Shown here: piece after piece, positions 9,563 through 20,895 of the stretch
Layout of the letters: every line of letters starts with the position of its first letter
Position numbering within the stretch: the first letter of the stretch is position 1
NCBI RefSeq assembly: GCF_022682495.2
Contig: NC_071398.1
Location: 27,283,426 to 27,347,425 of the forward strand
Direction of reading: 5' to 3'
Length of the DNA stretch: 64,000 nucleotides
DNA from: Desmodus rotundus
Lineage: Eukaryota; Chordata; Mammalia; Chiroptera; Phyllostomidae
Notes under the pieces: model-generated
The model's input: only the letters and a program-made list of their open reading frames with translations
Told to the model about the DNA's origin: nothing
Database searches by the model: none
Position numbers and translations under genes: made by a program

Positions 9563-10724
9563 CCTTAGCATCAACATTGGCTGTCCAGTAACTTTGGGGG
9601 TCAGACTAGTCTGAACGTAAGAAGCCCCTGGGGCAGTGAATGGCAGATTGACACGCAGATTCCCGGGCTCTTCATATCCTGACCCAGTACAGAGAGGGGA
9701 GGGCCTGGGGAGCCACGATTTCGGTCAATGCCCCAGTCTATCACTGTTACATATTCCTTCCTACGCAGGGAAGCATCGCACAGAGAAGTGAGAGCGCACG
9801 GAAGACATTCTCCTGCTGCCTCACTCAGGCCCGGGCCAGTGCTAAGGTAATTTAATGGGAATTGATTCTTAATTACCCAGAACATCTGAGCACTGGGATG
9901 GAGCGTGACCTTTTCAGCCCCGTGAAATGGGGGGCCTGCCCTGCAGCCCGAGGAGTCGAGCCAGCCTGGAGAGCCCTTGCTCCAGGAAGATTCGAAACAC
10001 TTCAAATCGATTGGCTTCTTATTAAAATGTACTTCAACAAAAAATAATTTCAACTCTTTTTATTTTTAATTTCACCTCTTTCCAGAGCAGAGGAAGGATG
10101 GAGCTCATTTTGACCCTGATTAATCTCAACTCTTAAGCCACAAAAGAATCTCCAATCTTTCAAAGCTATCTGAGTGTTCCAGTTGATTAAAAGGGTTTTT
10201 AAAGAGCATGGTAAATATTTTACCAGAAGGATAAGTTATTCAGTAAGAATTTACTTATTAAAAACTAGTAACTTATTAGTTCATTTATCTTTATTTTCAT
10301 GAAAGTGCATTCTTTTCATCTGAGCACCTTTTTTTCCCTAACCCCACAGCAGATTAACCTATGAGTCGATAATTCTGTAATACGTAAAAGTATTGAAATA
10401 TAATTTAACTTGTGAAAGTAACAAGATTTTACTAATAACAAGAAAATGTGTTGTAAGGTTATATTTCAAAAGAACATTTAGAGGACTTTAAGTGTAGTTA
10501 TAGGTACTTAAAAAGAAATCATGTTTGCTGCGTTAAAAAAAAGAACAAGTTTCTTATTTATCTTTTGGGTCATCCATCCTAAAGGAAATAACTAATGTGT
10601 GACTTTCTTTTTCCTCTTTATTGATAGAAAGGAAGGCATTTAGGCTTAAGCCCAAAACCACTGAGGCACTTGAGGCCAAAGGCACTGAGTTCAAGTATTT
10701 ATGGTTAAGTACTTTATTTCAATA
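9563..10724. other. Intergenic unique sequence, AT-rich from 10030
   Basis: No gene was found. About 10030-10620 is strongly AT-rich, with several TAAT/ATTA words. It may be old unique DNA or a highly decayed repeat. Confidence 0.4.
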
Positions 10725-10975
10725 ACAAAAAAATTAGAATACTTTCAGTTGCAAGCAATGACTAAAAATGCCTTAAATAGTAGGAACATTTAATGACCTT
10801 ATAAAATGCAAAGTCAAGAGGTAGGCAGTTCTGGGGATGCTTAAGTTACTAGTCTCACTCCATCCCGACTCCAGACTGGCTTCTCTGTGTTTCCCTTGCC
10901 TTTCCCCTCATCCTGATACGTATCTTCAAGCATCACATCTGAGGAGCAACCCTACACCACTCCCGAAGCCCTTTC
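10725..10975 (-). repeat. Old interspersed repeat fragment, family uncertain
   Basis: TTCAGTTGCAAGCAATGACT, then AGTCAAGAGGTAGGCAGTTC, then a CTGGCTTCTCTGTG block follow an order seen in old mammalian repeats. The fragment near 35884-36000 has a similar start (GTGACAGAAAATCCAACTAC). No family name is assigned. Confidence 0.35.
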
Positions 10976-10989
10976 TCCCTGTCCGCCTC

Positions 10990-11425
10990 TGTCATGGGTT
11001 GAAGTTGTGTCCTCCCAAAAGATATGTTGAAGTCCTAACCTGTGGATGTGACCTTCTCTGGAAACAGTCTTTATGGATGGCACAGGGAAGATGAGGTCAC
11101 ATGGGATTCTGACGGGCCCTAATCTTATGGCTGGGGTCCTTTGGAGAAGAAGAGAAGAGACACCAAGATCAACTGACACAGAGAGAGCAAGCACCACGTG
11201 GCTACAGGGGCTGAGACTGGAGTGCTGGGTCTCCCAGCCAAGGGACCCCAAGAATGCCTAGCAGCACCAGAAGCTGGGAGACGGGCAAGGACTGGATTCT
11301 CCCTCACGGCCTCTAAAAAGGAACCAACCCTGCTGACACCTTGACTTCGGACTTCCAGCCTCCACAGCTGTGAGGGAAACACTTCCGTTTGCTCAGCCCC
11401 TGAGTCTGTGATCACTGTCTATGGC
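10990..11425 (+). mobile_element. MLT1-type MaLR LTR (solo)
   Basis: It starts TGTCATGGGTTGAAGTTGTG and continues TATGTTGAAGTCCTAACC. It has the internal phrase GGAACCAACCCTGCTGACAC and ends in the CTTCCAGCCTCCACAGCTGT and GTGAGGGAAACACTTC section. This is the standard order of mammalian MaLR LTRs. Confidence 0.8.
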
Positions 11426-12129
11426 ACTCTCAGGAGCCAATCCAACCTCCCACTCAGAAGCCAGAAAGCCAAATGTGCACTTTTCCAGCTTCTGACTCCT
11501 ACCCGCTGGTCTCCCTAGAGATTGTCACATTTTGGGAAGTGGTTAGAGTGTCCAGTTCCCCATCCACATGTCCTTGGCACCCCACATCTCCGCCCAGCCA
11601 CTGGGGCCCAGTCTGTCCTTGCTTTGGGGAAGCAGCTAGCTTCCACACAGGCACTTCTCTCCTTTCATCCCGACGTACACTCTCGGGTCACCTTGACCTG
11701 TGCTTGGGGCCTGCTGCTTGTCCCAGAAGCCTGGACACCCTATCTTTTCCCAGTCTTCATTAACTAATTCAGACTATCACAGAGTGACTGGCTTAGCATC
11801 TTACAGCTGGCTTTTTAAAAGAAGTCATAACTGGTATATCAAGGGTTGATTCAGTTTGGAGAAACTAGGATTTTTTCTTAATAAGCAAGTAAATTGGGAA
11901 TTAAATTAGGTCTAAAATTCATTTGAGGCTTCTGACAACTTGTTTGTGGGAAGTAATTGCTCTGGCGCTGGCGAATTTAGCAATCAAAGAGAAGCTTAAG
12001 AAAAACTGAGCGTTGCAAAAGAAGGAAATAATAAATTTGAATTAAGAGTTCATTCTCCCAAACGATTATTTACGAAGATTTTCAAGCATACAGCCAAACC
12101 AAAAGAATTTCTCCAGTGAGCGCCTCTGT
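11426..12129. other. Intergenic unique sequence
   Basis: No gene or clear repeat was recognised between the MaLR LTR and the retroviral remnant. About 11800-12060 is AT-rich with TTAAAT/ATTAAG words. Confidence 0.4.
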
Positions 12130-12480
12130 GTGCCCCGCCTAGGCTCTGCGATTAACACAGGTGACTGTGTAGTAGAACAAACTCATCAGCCCTTCCAGCT
12201 CCATCCTGCTCAAACCTGCCGGGTCCCCAGAACGCCCCTGGCATTACAGGCACCTGTTGCCTTATTCAAATAGGGGAACAGGAAGCATCCCAAGTGACCT
12301 AGCCACCCTCCTTATGGGGGGCAGACAGAATTTACCTTTCAGTCAGCATAGGGGTCACGGAGACATGGTTTGGTATCTGCATTTCTAACACTGTTTGGCC
12401 TGGGAGCCAAATTTTCCACCCAGGGCATTTCCCACTTCCCTGATACCCTGTAGGGGGACTTAATGCTAGGGGTCAGCGGA
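12130..12480 (+). mobile_element. Eroded 5' LTR and leader of class I ERV
   Basis: About 68 bases at 12172-12238 align with 14329-14396 in the 3' LTR: shared AGCTCCATC versus GGCTCCATC, GCTC-AACCTGCC, and GTCCCCA followed by AACRCSCCT. This shows that both LTRs were once present. Most of the 5' LTR (R/U5) and the primer-binding site cannot be recognised. Confidence 0.55.
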
Positions 12481-13175
12481 CTGATTTTTTGTGGATTCTT
12501 TGTCGACTCAGGTTTCTTTCATTGTAAAAAACAATAGTCTTTCCTATAGAGAGTACCCCCTCCGCATGACTGAACTTTTCACTTCCATCTTTGCCACGAA
12601 TCCTCCCTCCTGGGCTGATATACAGACTCCCATGAATATGATGCTCAGGGACAAAAGAAGAATGGTCATGGATAAAGCTAGAGGGGAAGCACATCAGCTT
12701 CATCTGGCAGATCCTGATGCAGCCCCAGGAGCTAATCAGTCGAACCAGCCTGGGACCCAAAGATGGGGAATGCCCACACTAGAGCACTACAGGAGATGCC
12801 TCTTAGCTGGTCTGCAGAAAGGAGAAACTAAACAAGAGTTTGAAGAACATTTGGTAGATACAGCAAGAGCCTACTGAGGATCCACCAGAATTCCCGGAAA
12901 GGATTCACCGAGCTACAGGCGCTACTTCAGTGCTGACCCAGAGGCCACAAGGATGTCAGGATGGTAAACAGGACTTTCATAAGACAAAGTGCACCTGATA
13001 TCAGGAGAAAACTACAAAAATTGGATGACACTTTTGCCATAAACCCTTCTCAGTTGGCAGATATTGATTTTAGGGTCTTTAATGAGAAGGAACGGAAACA
13101 AAGAAAGGAAGGTGAAAAGAGGAGCACCACTTTCTTGGACCCTCCTCGAATGGACCCCTGGTTAGGAAACACCTG
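12480..13175 (+). pseudogene. Class I endogenous retrovirus gag remnant (capsid region)
   Basis: Two open blocks, 12491-12877 and 12961-13176, encode parts of a gammaretrovirus-like Gag capsid. The first holds the NPPSWADIQ segment and a YRRCLLAGLQKG segment; the second holds QSAPDIRRKLQKLD and the charged NEKERKQRKEGEKR C-terminal stretch. Gag capsid forms the virion core in live relatives. Here the reading frame is broken between the blocks (a stop at 12875-12877, then frame changes), and the matrix and nucleocapsid parts are missing or unrecognisable. The pol gene does not follow, so the copy is dead. Its relation to named bat or human ERV families was not resolved. Confidence 0.75.
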
Positions 13176-13176
13176 A

Positions 13177-14070
13177 CTCACCTTCCCTGAGGGGATAGTC
13201 TTAATTTTCAGAATATGACCAGAGTCTTACATGCTCCCATGGGTTACATTTTTGTCTGTGGATCCCAAAATGAGGCGTGGGCCTGTAACTGTCTTGACAG
13301 CTGGCGTCCAAGCGGAACCTGCCTATTCGACTACTTGATAACTCCATTCTCTGTCCATAATGTTTCAGAAACTGCCCATTGGGCAAGTTTCCTTATGCTC
13401 TTCACTAGGATTGCTGATGATCTCCCTGGTGGAATACCTGATGGAGATGGTTATGTCTTTGCTTATATCCTCTCCCCTTGGTTGTGTCTGGCAGCTCATC
13501 AATATGTAGTTAGTGCCCTGGCTGGTGTGGCTTAGTGGATTGAGTGCTGGCCTGCAAACCAAAAGATCACATGTTTGATTCCCAGTTAAGGCTCATGCCT
13601 GGGTTGGGGGCCAGGTCCCCAGTAGGGGTTGTGCAAGAGGCAACTATACATTGATGTTTCTCTCCCTCTCCTTCTCCCTCCCTTTCCCTCTCTAAAAAGA
13701 AATAAATTTTAAATTTTTTTTTAAATATGTACTTAGGAACCTATCAAAAACCTTCAATACTATTGTAGAAGAAACAGCCACTGCCCTTACTGGGCTGCAG
13801 ACACCCTTAGATGCTCTTGCTAAAGTTGTACTTTACAACCGTATAGCCTTGCTGAACAGAGTGGAGTTCTACAGTTGCTAATACTACTTGCTGCACCTAA
13901 GTAAACTCCTCTTCTGAGGTAGAGACCTATATTGCAAAAATCAGACAACAAGCTACTCGGTTCCAACAAACCTGAGAACATCAGAGCGGACTAAGTGTAC
14001 ACAGACTGGGAGACTGGTTCACAGGCCTCTTCTCATGGATCCCGAATAGGTGCATTCAATCCTAGGTGGT
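13177..14070 (+). pseudogene. Class I endogenous retrovirus env remnant, split by a SINE
   Basis: An open stretch at 13215-13535 contains the GYIFVCG segment and a tryptophan-rich SWRPSGTC segment typical of the region around the surface/transmembrane border of class I ERV envelopes. After the SINE (13515-13723), env resumes at about 13737 with a heptad-rich segment (ETATALTGLQTPLDALAKV). Next come a TTCC-containing cysteine region, a stop, and a membrane-proximal part ending near a tryptophan-rich DWFTGLFSWIP segment. At least two in-frame stops and frame changes are visible, the N-terminal surface part is absent, and the gene cannot make a protein. Pol is entirely missing between gag and env. 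Confidence 0.7.
13515..13723 (+). mobile_element. VES-type bat SINE inserted in ERV env
   Basis: It starts GCCCTGGCTGGTGTGGCTTA and has the tRNA-derived B-box-like TTTGATTCCC. Its middle is GGGGGCCAGGTCCCCAGTAG, and it ends in a CT-rich run and A-rich tail. The flanks AATATGTAGTTAG (13501-13513) and AATATGTACTTAG (13724-13736) are a 13-bp target duplication with one change. Confidence 0.9.
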
Positions 14071-14293
14071 ATTTTCAAGTTAGGTCTCCCCATCCTTCTT
14101 ATAGTTCTGATGCCTTACATGTTATTCAGAATAAGGGTGGTGCTGGCATGGCTAAGACTCCTAAGATAAAAAAAAATCCTAAGCCCCTATGCCTAAGAGG
14201 GGCGCTAAGGAATCTTCCATAGATCAGGTCAAATGGTACCATTCCCCAAAATTGCCTCACCACCCCGCTCAGCAGGAAGTAACCCCACAGGAT

Positions 14294-14868
14294 TGTGGAA
14301 TGGATTCATTGTCAGCAGGGAATTACAATAGAATAAAATAATCAGTCTTTCTGGCTCCATCTTGCTCGAACCTGCCCAGTCCCCACAACACGCCTATTAG
14401 CAACTCCTGCTTAGTCTTGCACACAGATATTCTAACCATCGAAGGGGCCTCACCTGAAGTCTAGAAATGACTGAACCACCTCCCTGCTCAAAACCACCTC
14501 CCCAAGGAGATAAGAAAGCTATGTACAAAAATAATTATTGTTTATTAAAGGAACCTCGTGATTGGGACCATGGCAGCCGGAACTTGTTGACCAAAAGGAG
14601 AGAAGTCTCTCCACCCCTGGCACCTTGCCGATGTCCAGAAGTCTCCTGTCATCAGCCACCTCTGACCTCAACCCCTCCCATTTCCCCTGCCCTGACATGA
14701 AAGGATCATGAATTCTGTATTTTCTCAAGACGGTTCCTTAGGACTCTAGTCCCCCATCTTCTCGGCTTGCTGGCTTTCCAAATAAAGTCACTGTCTTTGC
14801 CCCAACTCCCTGTCACTTGACATTGGCTGTGGGGCGGTAAGCCATTCAAGCTTTCACTTGATTACAGC
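14294..14868 (+). mobile_element. 3' LTR of the class I ERV
   Basis: The AATAAAGTCACTGTCTTTGC segment at about 14780 is a polyadenylation signal/R-U5 type sequence of retroviral LTRs. The start near TGTGGAATGG or TGTCAGCAGG and an end near GATTACA are estimates. A copy of part of it survives at 12172-12238. Open frames inside are incidental. Confidence 0.6.
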
Positions 14869-15814
14869 TGCATTTGCTTAATCATGTCTCTATTCTCTTT
14901 CTATCCCTCTCTCCATTGGAGACCAAATTTAGATCAAGGACGAGTTGCTCTGAGGCCTCTTTTAGGGAAAGTGCAAAGCAGACTCGGAGCACCCACTGTC
15001 CAAGTTCAGCAGACCAGGATAGAAGCCCTTCATGCCTGACCCCCTGTGATCATGTGATTTATAACATATAATATATATATTTGGTCTTCACCCTGTTTCT
15101 GGCACAGAGCTCCTAAAACCCTTGGAATTACCTAAGTGATAAGAACTATAAAGGTGTCTCAGTGTTCATAACCAACCCCTTGAAACCACACCTGAGTTTT
15201 TGTTAATCAGGTGACTTTGGGAAGTACCTCAAGACGGAGCCACGTGCCGATCCCATAGGGGCTCAAACATACTCACCAGGAGCTGGTCACTCCCCCACCC
15301 AGTGAGCTCTGCTGCCTCTGCCCTGGCTCTCACCTTCATGGCCAACAGCCACCCATGGTTCCACACTGCATCCAACCCTCTCAGGTGACAGACCCCTCAA
15401 GAAAGAATTTCCCCGAGCCTGGCCAGTGCCCTCCGCTGAGACCGGCGTTGGGATGACCTCATCAAAGTCCGGAAAGCAAGAAAGGGGCAAAATGTTGCCT
15501 GAAGAGTACAGGGTTCCATTTCCAGGCAAAGAGTGAATATCAGGTCCGGAAGAGGCACCTCATTTCCAAGTCTCTCCCGGGTTCTCCCCTGCTCCTCACT
15601 GAACTGCCCCCGTCTGCAGCACCCCCCCCCATGACTTCCCCCATTGAGCTCTTATTCTGACACAGACAGAGAATCCAAAGGTGAGTCTTGTTCACAACTC
15701 AGTTGGACCCTCACCCTGAACTTTTTAATGAATTCGTGACTCTAAAAAGTTGGAGGACATTTATTAAACACCCACTGAATGCCAGGAACTCTGCCTCTAA
15801 CAAAGATGCTCCAT
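14869..15814. other. Intergenic unique sequence with (AT)n
   Basis: A short AT dinucleotide run lies at about 15062-15080, and a C-run at 15621-15630. No gene was recognised. Confidence 0.4.
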
Positions 15815-15985
15815 ACTGGCTACTCGTTAGAATCACCTGGAAAACTTCTACCACAATGCTGGGGCGCACCCACAGGAATTCTGATGTTATTGCTCTGGCA
15901 TATTGCTCAGGGCATCAGTATTTTTTCCCCAACCTTCCCTCCTCCAGGTGTGTACAGCCAGGGTTAGGAATCCCTGCACTGGGAA
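15815..15985. mobile_element. MER20-like hAT-Charlie element
   Basis: TACTCGTTAGAATCACCTGG, GGAATTCTGATGTTATTGCT, GGGCATCAGTATTTTTTCCC and CAGCCAGGGTTAGGAATCCC follow the MER20 order, with worn terminal repeats. Confidence 0.65.
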
Positions 15986-16573
15986 ATGAGATGCTTAGTC
16001 CTACAGGTACTCGAAGAGCCGCTTTGGGGGCTGAACAGGGAGATGATCGGTGCGTGTTTTATAAGTAGCCCTGGGGAAGGAAGGCAAGAGGACATGGAGT
16101 TTGGGGCGAAGCCCCAACTCTAACAACAGGACTGGCCACACAATTTTGCGGGGCTCCATGCAAAATAAAATGCAGGTCTTTTGTTCAGAAACTACCAGAA
16201 CTGGTGGAGGAGGTCAGGGGCGGTTCTGATCGTAAAGTCCTGGGCACAGGTCACATGCCCTTGAAGCCAGCCCCGTTTTATCGCTCATGATCTTGGGAAA
16301 CTTTTTTTGACGGCCCTAAGCTCCTGACTCATTTCTGCGAAGCGGATAGTATTTACCTCTAGGATTACTGTACAGATCACAAGAACACCACGAATATGCG
16401 GTGCTTAGGGTGGGGCTTGCAAACCCATTTAGCAGGTGAAGGGGGAAGAGAGAAGAGGGGAAAGGAGGTAGTGTGAGTGGAGGCCCCATCTCCACCTGCA
16501 AATTTAAAGTTGAAAGCTATCCAAGTAGCACAGTGTCCTGCCCCTCCAGGAGTGGCCCCAGACCTTGAGCTGT

Positions 16574-16590
16574 GGCCACCAGAGGGCAGC
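16574..16590 (+). promoter_or_regulatory. Predicted CTCF site
   Basis: GGCCACCAGAGGGCAGC matches the CTCF core CCASYAGRKGGC at every position and also has the preferred GG upstream. It lies in apparently unique DNA. Binding is not shown by sequence alone. Confidence 0.5.
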
Positions 16591-16779
16591 TTTGCGCAAC
16601 TAAGGCCCCAAGAGTCAGAGAAGCCCCCAAACTCAAGAGCATCCTTGGCAAGAAGGTATGGCAGGGAGCCAGTAATTTACTCCTAACTCCCAAAACTAAA
16701 GCAAACAAAGGCCCCCAAACAATCCCAACCAGTGCCCTTCAGCATGAGACTAAGATGATAAATAGATTAAAGCAAAAGG

Positions 16780-16905
16780 CAGGGACAACAGTATGGTGAT
16801 TGGGGGAGATGAACGGGTGGAGGGGGAAGAGAGCATAAGGGTTAGGGTTGGGGTTAGAGTTATGGTAATGGGAAAAAATACAATAAAAATAAACTGTTTA
16901 TTTTT
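16780..16905 (+). repeat. Purine-rich A-tailed segment with short TTAGGG-like motif
   Basis: A G/A-rich run with GGGTTAGGGTTGGGGTTAG at about 16838-16857 leads to an A-rich tail (AAAAAATACAATAAAAATAA). It may be a decayed L1 3' end like that at 7880. Only two telomere-like units are present. Confidence 0.35.
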
Positions 16906-17169
16906 AAAAGACACATGCCCTGCGTGCAATAAAGAGGAACATGAAGCAATCACTTTCCTGGGGCCTGCAACCAAAATCCTTCCACCTCTGTCCGCAGGGT
17001 AAAGTTTCCCAAGACTGCCTGACTTTCCCAAGACTGGAAACAGGAAGCGCTTGCTGAGCACACCCATTCGGTATTTCATTTCATCTTCACAATGGCTGAA
17101 GGGGTAAGCATTTTTATATATTCCTTCATTTCCAAACAGAAGAGTTCTAGAGCGATTTCTAGGATATGC

Positions 17170-17550
17170 TGGCTCCCTCCCACCCCAGGGACTTTGCATG
17201 TGTCGTTTCTTTTGCTGCAAATAGTATTCTTCTACTCCGCTCCTTGCTTGGTTAACCTGCACATACTTTCATAAATGTTCAATCGTCACACTATCAGGGA
17301 TCTCTTTTCAAATCTTGCAGGCCTTGCCAGGTATCCTTGCTTATTGCTTCCATAGCAACCTGTCCATACCTTTCGGGGCTGCTATCACAGTGTGTTTGTG
17401 TATCTATGTGTTTACCCGACTAACGTCTTTCCCTTATTAGTCTGTAAGCACCAGGAACTCACCATTTTGCTTACCACTGACTCTCCAATATGTTGGACAT
17501 TGCCTGACACATACCCATAAATATATATTTGTTGAATGAATAAATAAACT
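17170..17550 (+). repeat. L2 LINE 3' end
   Basis: GGGACTTTGCATGTGTCGTT, then TCAAATCTTGCAGGCC, then AGTCTGTAAGCACCAGGAAC, then TATATATTTGTTGAATGAAT follow the L2 3' consensus order and end in the usual GAATGAAT-type terminus. Confidence 0.7.
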
Positions 17551-18060
17551 TGCCTGACATCACACAGCTATTAAGAGGCAGAGCTAGGCATTCAACACAA
17601 ATCACCTGACCCCTAAGTCAGTCCACTTCCCGCTTCATCTTGTTTGCCAAATATGAGCAAATGTCCGGTAAGGAAAATCATATTTTTTCTCTTTCAATGA
17701 TAAAACCTTCTTGTTACCATGTACAAAAAACATGAGCCTGCCCTCAGAGACAAACCCCAGTTTCCACACCTTCTCTGCCTCGAAAACATTAATAAATAAC
17801 ACATGTTATAATAAATAGATGAACCGGGCAAAGGAGTTGTTGAAGGTCAGGGCTGGGAAGGAGCAAGCTACAGGATTCTAGAGTCCCAGCAGCACAAAGG
17901 ATTCTGCAGGCCGTCTGACCCCCATCACCACTCTAAAGGGTGGGAATGGAGGTACAGAGAGGTTAAGTGACCTGCCCTAAAACACACAGCTGGGTAGTCC
18001 GATGTGAATCTCTTATTCCCAAACATATGCTTTTTCCAGCTTCCGTGTTTCTGCAACCAA
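17551..18060 (-). repeat. Two MIR fragments in old sequence
   Basis: CTTGCCTGACATCACACAGC at about 17548-17640 and GTACAGAGAGGTTAAGTGAC at about 17950-18030 are antisense MIR cores. The rest is unremarkable. Confidence 0.55.
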
Positions 18061-18624
18061 AGGTTGCAGCGGATGCCTTTTCAGCCATTCAGGAAGGTAC
18101 GGGCTTTATTAAGTCCTGCACGGCTGAGCCTCCTCCTTCCTTCCCGTCCCAGGGAAGGACTATGGGGTGTCTCTCATTTGTCTCGCTTGGGCTTCTCTCA
18201 GGAGCAAACCCTGAGTAAGGGTTCTGATGTCAATATATGAGGGGTAAAAGAAACACTTTTTGGGGAATTGGAAAGTGAGGCAGAGAAGGGAAAGCAGCTG
18301 ATAAAGGGTGGGTGATTGAGCCAGCTACACCTCGGGCACCTGGACCTCGGCACCCCCGGCACTCGGGAAGCCAGGGTAGGGCAGAGTTATCCCCTAGGGG
18401 TAAGGGGGCTGAAATATTCATATACCAACTTCCATCAGCCATTGCCTGAGCACTGCTGGGGACAGAGGGGTTGGGTATGAAGTGATGTTAATTCACCAAC
18501 ACTGGTGGCAACATAGGTTTTGGTAACAAGAAATAGCTTTTAAACGAAGAGATGCATGTGCTGGCAGTCTGATGTCAGGCTTGTGTTTACTGAAGTCACA
18601 GGATGGGGATGTGAGAAGGGCATT
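18061..18624. other. Intergenic unique sequence
   Basis: No gene or clear repeat was recognised. Confidence 0.35.
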
Positions 18625-19075
18625 ATGGTGAGTAGAACTGTGTTCACCAAAAAAGCATGTTGAAGTCCTAACCCCCAGCACCTGTGAGTGTGGCCTTATT
18701 TGAAAATAGGGCCTTTGGAGATGTAATTAAGATCAGAGAAGGTTTGACTGGTTCAGGGTGGCCCAGAATCCAATGACTAGGGTTCATATAGGAGGGAAAA
18801 TGGACAGATGCAAACCACCCAGGAGAAGCCACGTGATGACGGCAAAGGCCGAGATCGGAGGGATGCTGCCAAAACCCAAGAGATGCCAAGGACTGCCCAG
18901 AGCCAGCAGAAGCCGGAGGAAACAAGGGAGGCTCTCCCTTAGAGGCTCCAGAGGGAGCATGGCCCTGCGGACACCTTGACTTCAGCTTTCTGGCCTCCAG
19001 AATATGAGAGAATCTATCTCTGTTACCGCAACCCCCTGTTTGTCACAGCAGTTCCAGGAAACAAACGGACACAGG
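18625..19075 (+). mobile_element. MLT1-type MaLR LTR (solo)
   Basis: GCATGTTGAAGTCCTAACCC, GCCTTATTTGAAAATAGGGC, GGACACCTTGACTTCAGCTT, then CTGGCCTCCAGAATATGAGA mark a MaLR LTR, the same broad family as 10990-11425. Confidence 0.8.
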
Positions 19076-19202
19076 CCCTGCAGCTCGGTGTTGCCAACTG
19101 TTGGTGATGAAAGTCCCCACACAGTGCTCAGCACTTGAAAGACACTCAGTACAAGGCCGCACAGTTAGTGGTCACACAATTAGCAGTTGACAGAGCCAAG
19201 TT

Positions 19203-19300
19203 TTTTGTTTTGTTTTGTATTTTTAGGAAAGAGGAAGGGAGGGAGAAAGAGAGGGAGAGAAACATCGATGGGTTGCCCGTCCAAAGACACAGGATGTTTC
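19203..19300 (-). mobile_element. VES SINE 3' fragment, reverse, plus (CCCCCA)n
   Basis: GAGGAAGGGAGGGAGAAAGA followed by GAGAAACATCGATGGGTTGC is the reverse complement of the CT-rich VES 3' part. A short C-rich tandem repeat with unit CCCCCA follows at about 19323-19347. Confidence 0.6.
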
Positions 19301-19442
19301 TCTCCTTTTCTCCAATTGGCTATCCCCACCCCCACCCCCACCCCCAGCTTTATAGCTGAAGAAGCTGAGCTGACACTGCCAGCGTCCTCCTTAGCAGGAC
19401 AGAGGATGGACAAGTCCGGAATGTTGCACATGGTAACCATTT

Positions 19443-20499
19443 AATGATTCGACTCCACTGAGGCAGACACCTTCATAATACTGAGTGGTTAAGGGGACTA
19501 GAGAAGGGGACTGGGACCTTTGTAATGAAGATAAGGGGAAGGTCAGGGAAGAGCACAATGACAGCAGGACACTGAGTGGTCCCTGGGCCAAATAAAGCGC
19601 AGGCCTCTGGGACCTGGGCCATCCCTGTCAGACTACCCTTCCTCCCCCAACTGCTTATCCTTGGCCAAAGATACCGACAGCAGGCACAAGCATAGGAAAG
19701 GAGGTGCTCTGCACCTGCCTTTTATGGAATGAGAAAGATGCACCAGCTCCTTGCCTGGTACTGGGCCCGTCAACGTCAGCAAGAAGGAATAGGGGGCTTG
19801 GCCTTTCACAAAAGGAAGAGCCAGTGTAGGCAGGCGTAGCTCCTCCCTCTGACATGCCGTGTCAAATTGCATTTTAATATAAGGGAATCTGGCATATTTT
19901 TAGAAACCTGCATCTCTGCAAAATGCCTGAATCTCCAGGGACTCAACAGCAGCCTGGGGAACCCGGGGAGGGGGAGGGCGGCGAGTAGGAGGATCCTTCT
20001 CCTAACATCCCCACAGGACAGAAGTTTCTGGACTGCTCTGATGATTTGTCCTGGTCACTGGGGTCTGGAGGAAGGCATGCTCAGGGACAGCAAAGAGGCA
20101 GGGGTAGATCGCAATGTCTCCCTACAGGGCAAATTAATATCTTTATTGGGTACATTTCTTTATTGTTTGACTCTTGTAATGGGCATATTTATGCATGACT
20201 TCTAGAATCATTTTTTCTTTGTTTATTTATCCCCCAGTGTGCAAGATGGCTCATGTGCCCAACTTTCCTGCTGTTTTCCCATGGTGATGGAGCCGCAGTG
20301 ATTAGCAGGTGTAGTAGGTGTGCTGCTAACCAAGAGTCTTAAAAGTGCATCTGGTCTGGTCTACTCGGCTCCGTAGCAGCCTGGCCAAGGGGATGGCAGC
20401 GCCTTGCTAAATGCGCAGTCCAAGTTTACAGACACCATGAAGAATGGTAAATAGTAAATAGCACGGGGGATTGAGTCAGGCTTAGTGCCTAGTTCCCCA
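19443..20499. other. Intergenic unique sequence
   Basis: No exon or clear repeat was recognised. Confidence 0.35.
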
Positions 20500-20895
20500 T
20501 TCCTCCGCTGTGTGGTCAGGGCCCGATCTACAGCAGGGGCTAGCACTCTGAGATCAGCAAAGTAACTCCCGCTGGACCACATGACTTCGTTCAGCCAAGG
20601 GGAAGTAAGGGCACAAACATGAGGCCCAGGCCTGCCACATGCTTTGTACTGGCCAATGGGAAGAGAGCAGATGTGGCGCTGCAACAGGCCTGACACGGCT
20701 CGGTTGTGTAGTGAGAGAACCGCACAAGGGCAGTCCCGGCCCCAGTGGACCTTGTATGTGCCGGCGTGAGAGCAGCGAGCGCTCAGTGCTGTGGCCACTG
20801 ACATCCGTGCAGGTGAGGGTGTCTCTTTCATTTATGGTGAGTTAGTCAGTTTGACAGCATTTACTTCCAGGAGATCCTGGCTAATACAGTAACGC
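20500..20895 (+). repeat. Possible old LTR fragment
   Basis: CCAATGGGAAGAGAGCAGAT and the end TCCTGGCTAATACAGTA resemble the CCAAT and TAATACA ends of MaLR/ERVL LTRs. The rest is too diverged to place. Confidence 0.35.

Noticed and set aside
16838..16857. Interstitial telomere sequence
   Set aside because: Only about two TTAGGG units in a purine-rich A-tailed segment. Too short to be a telomere relic.
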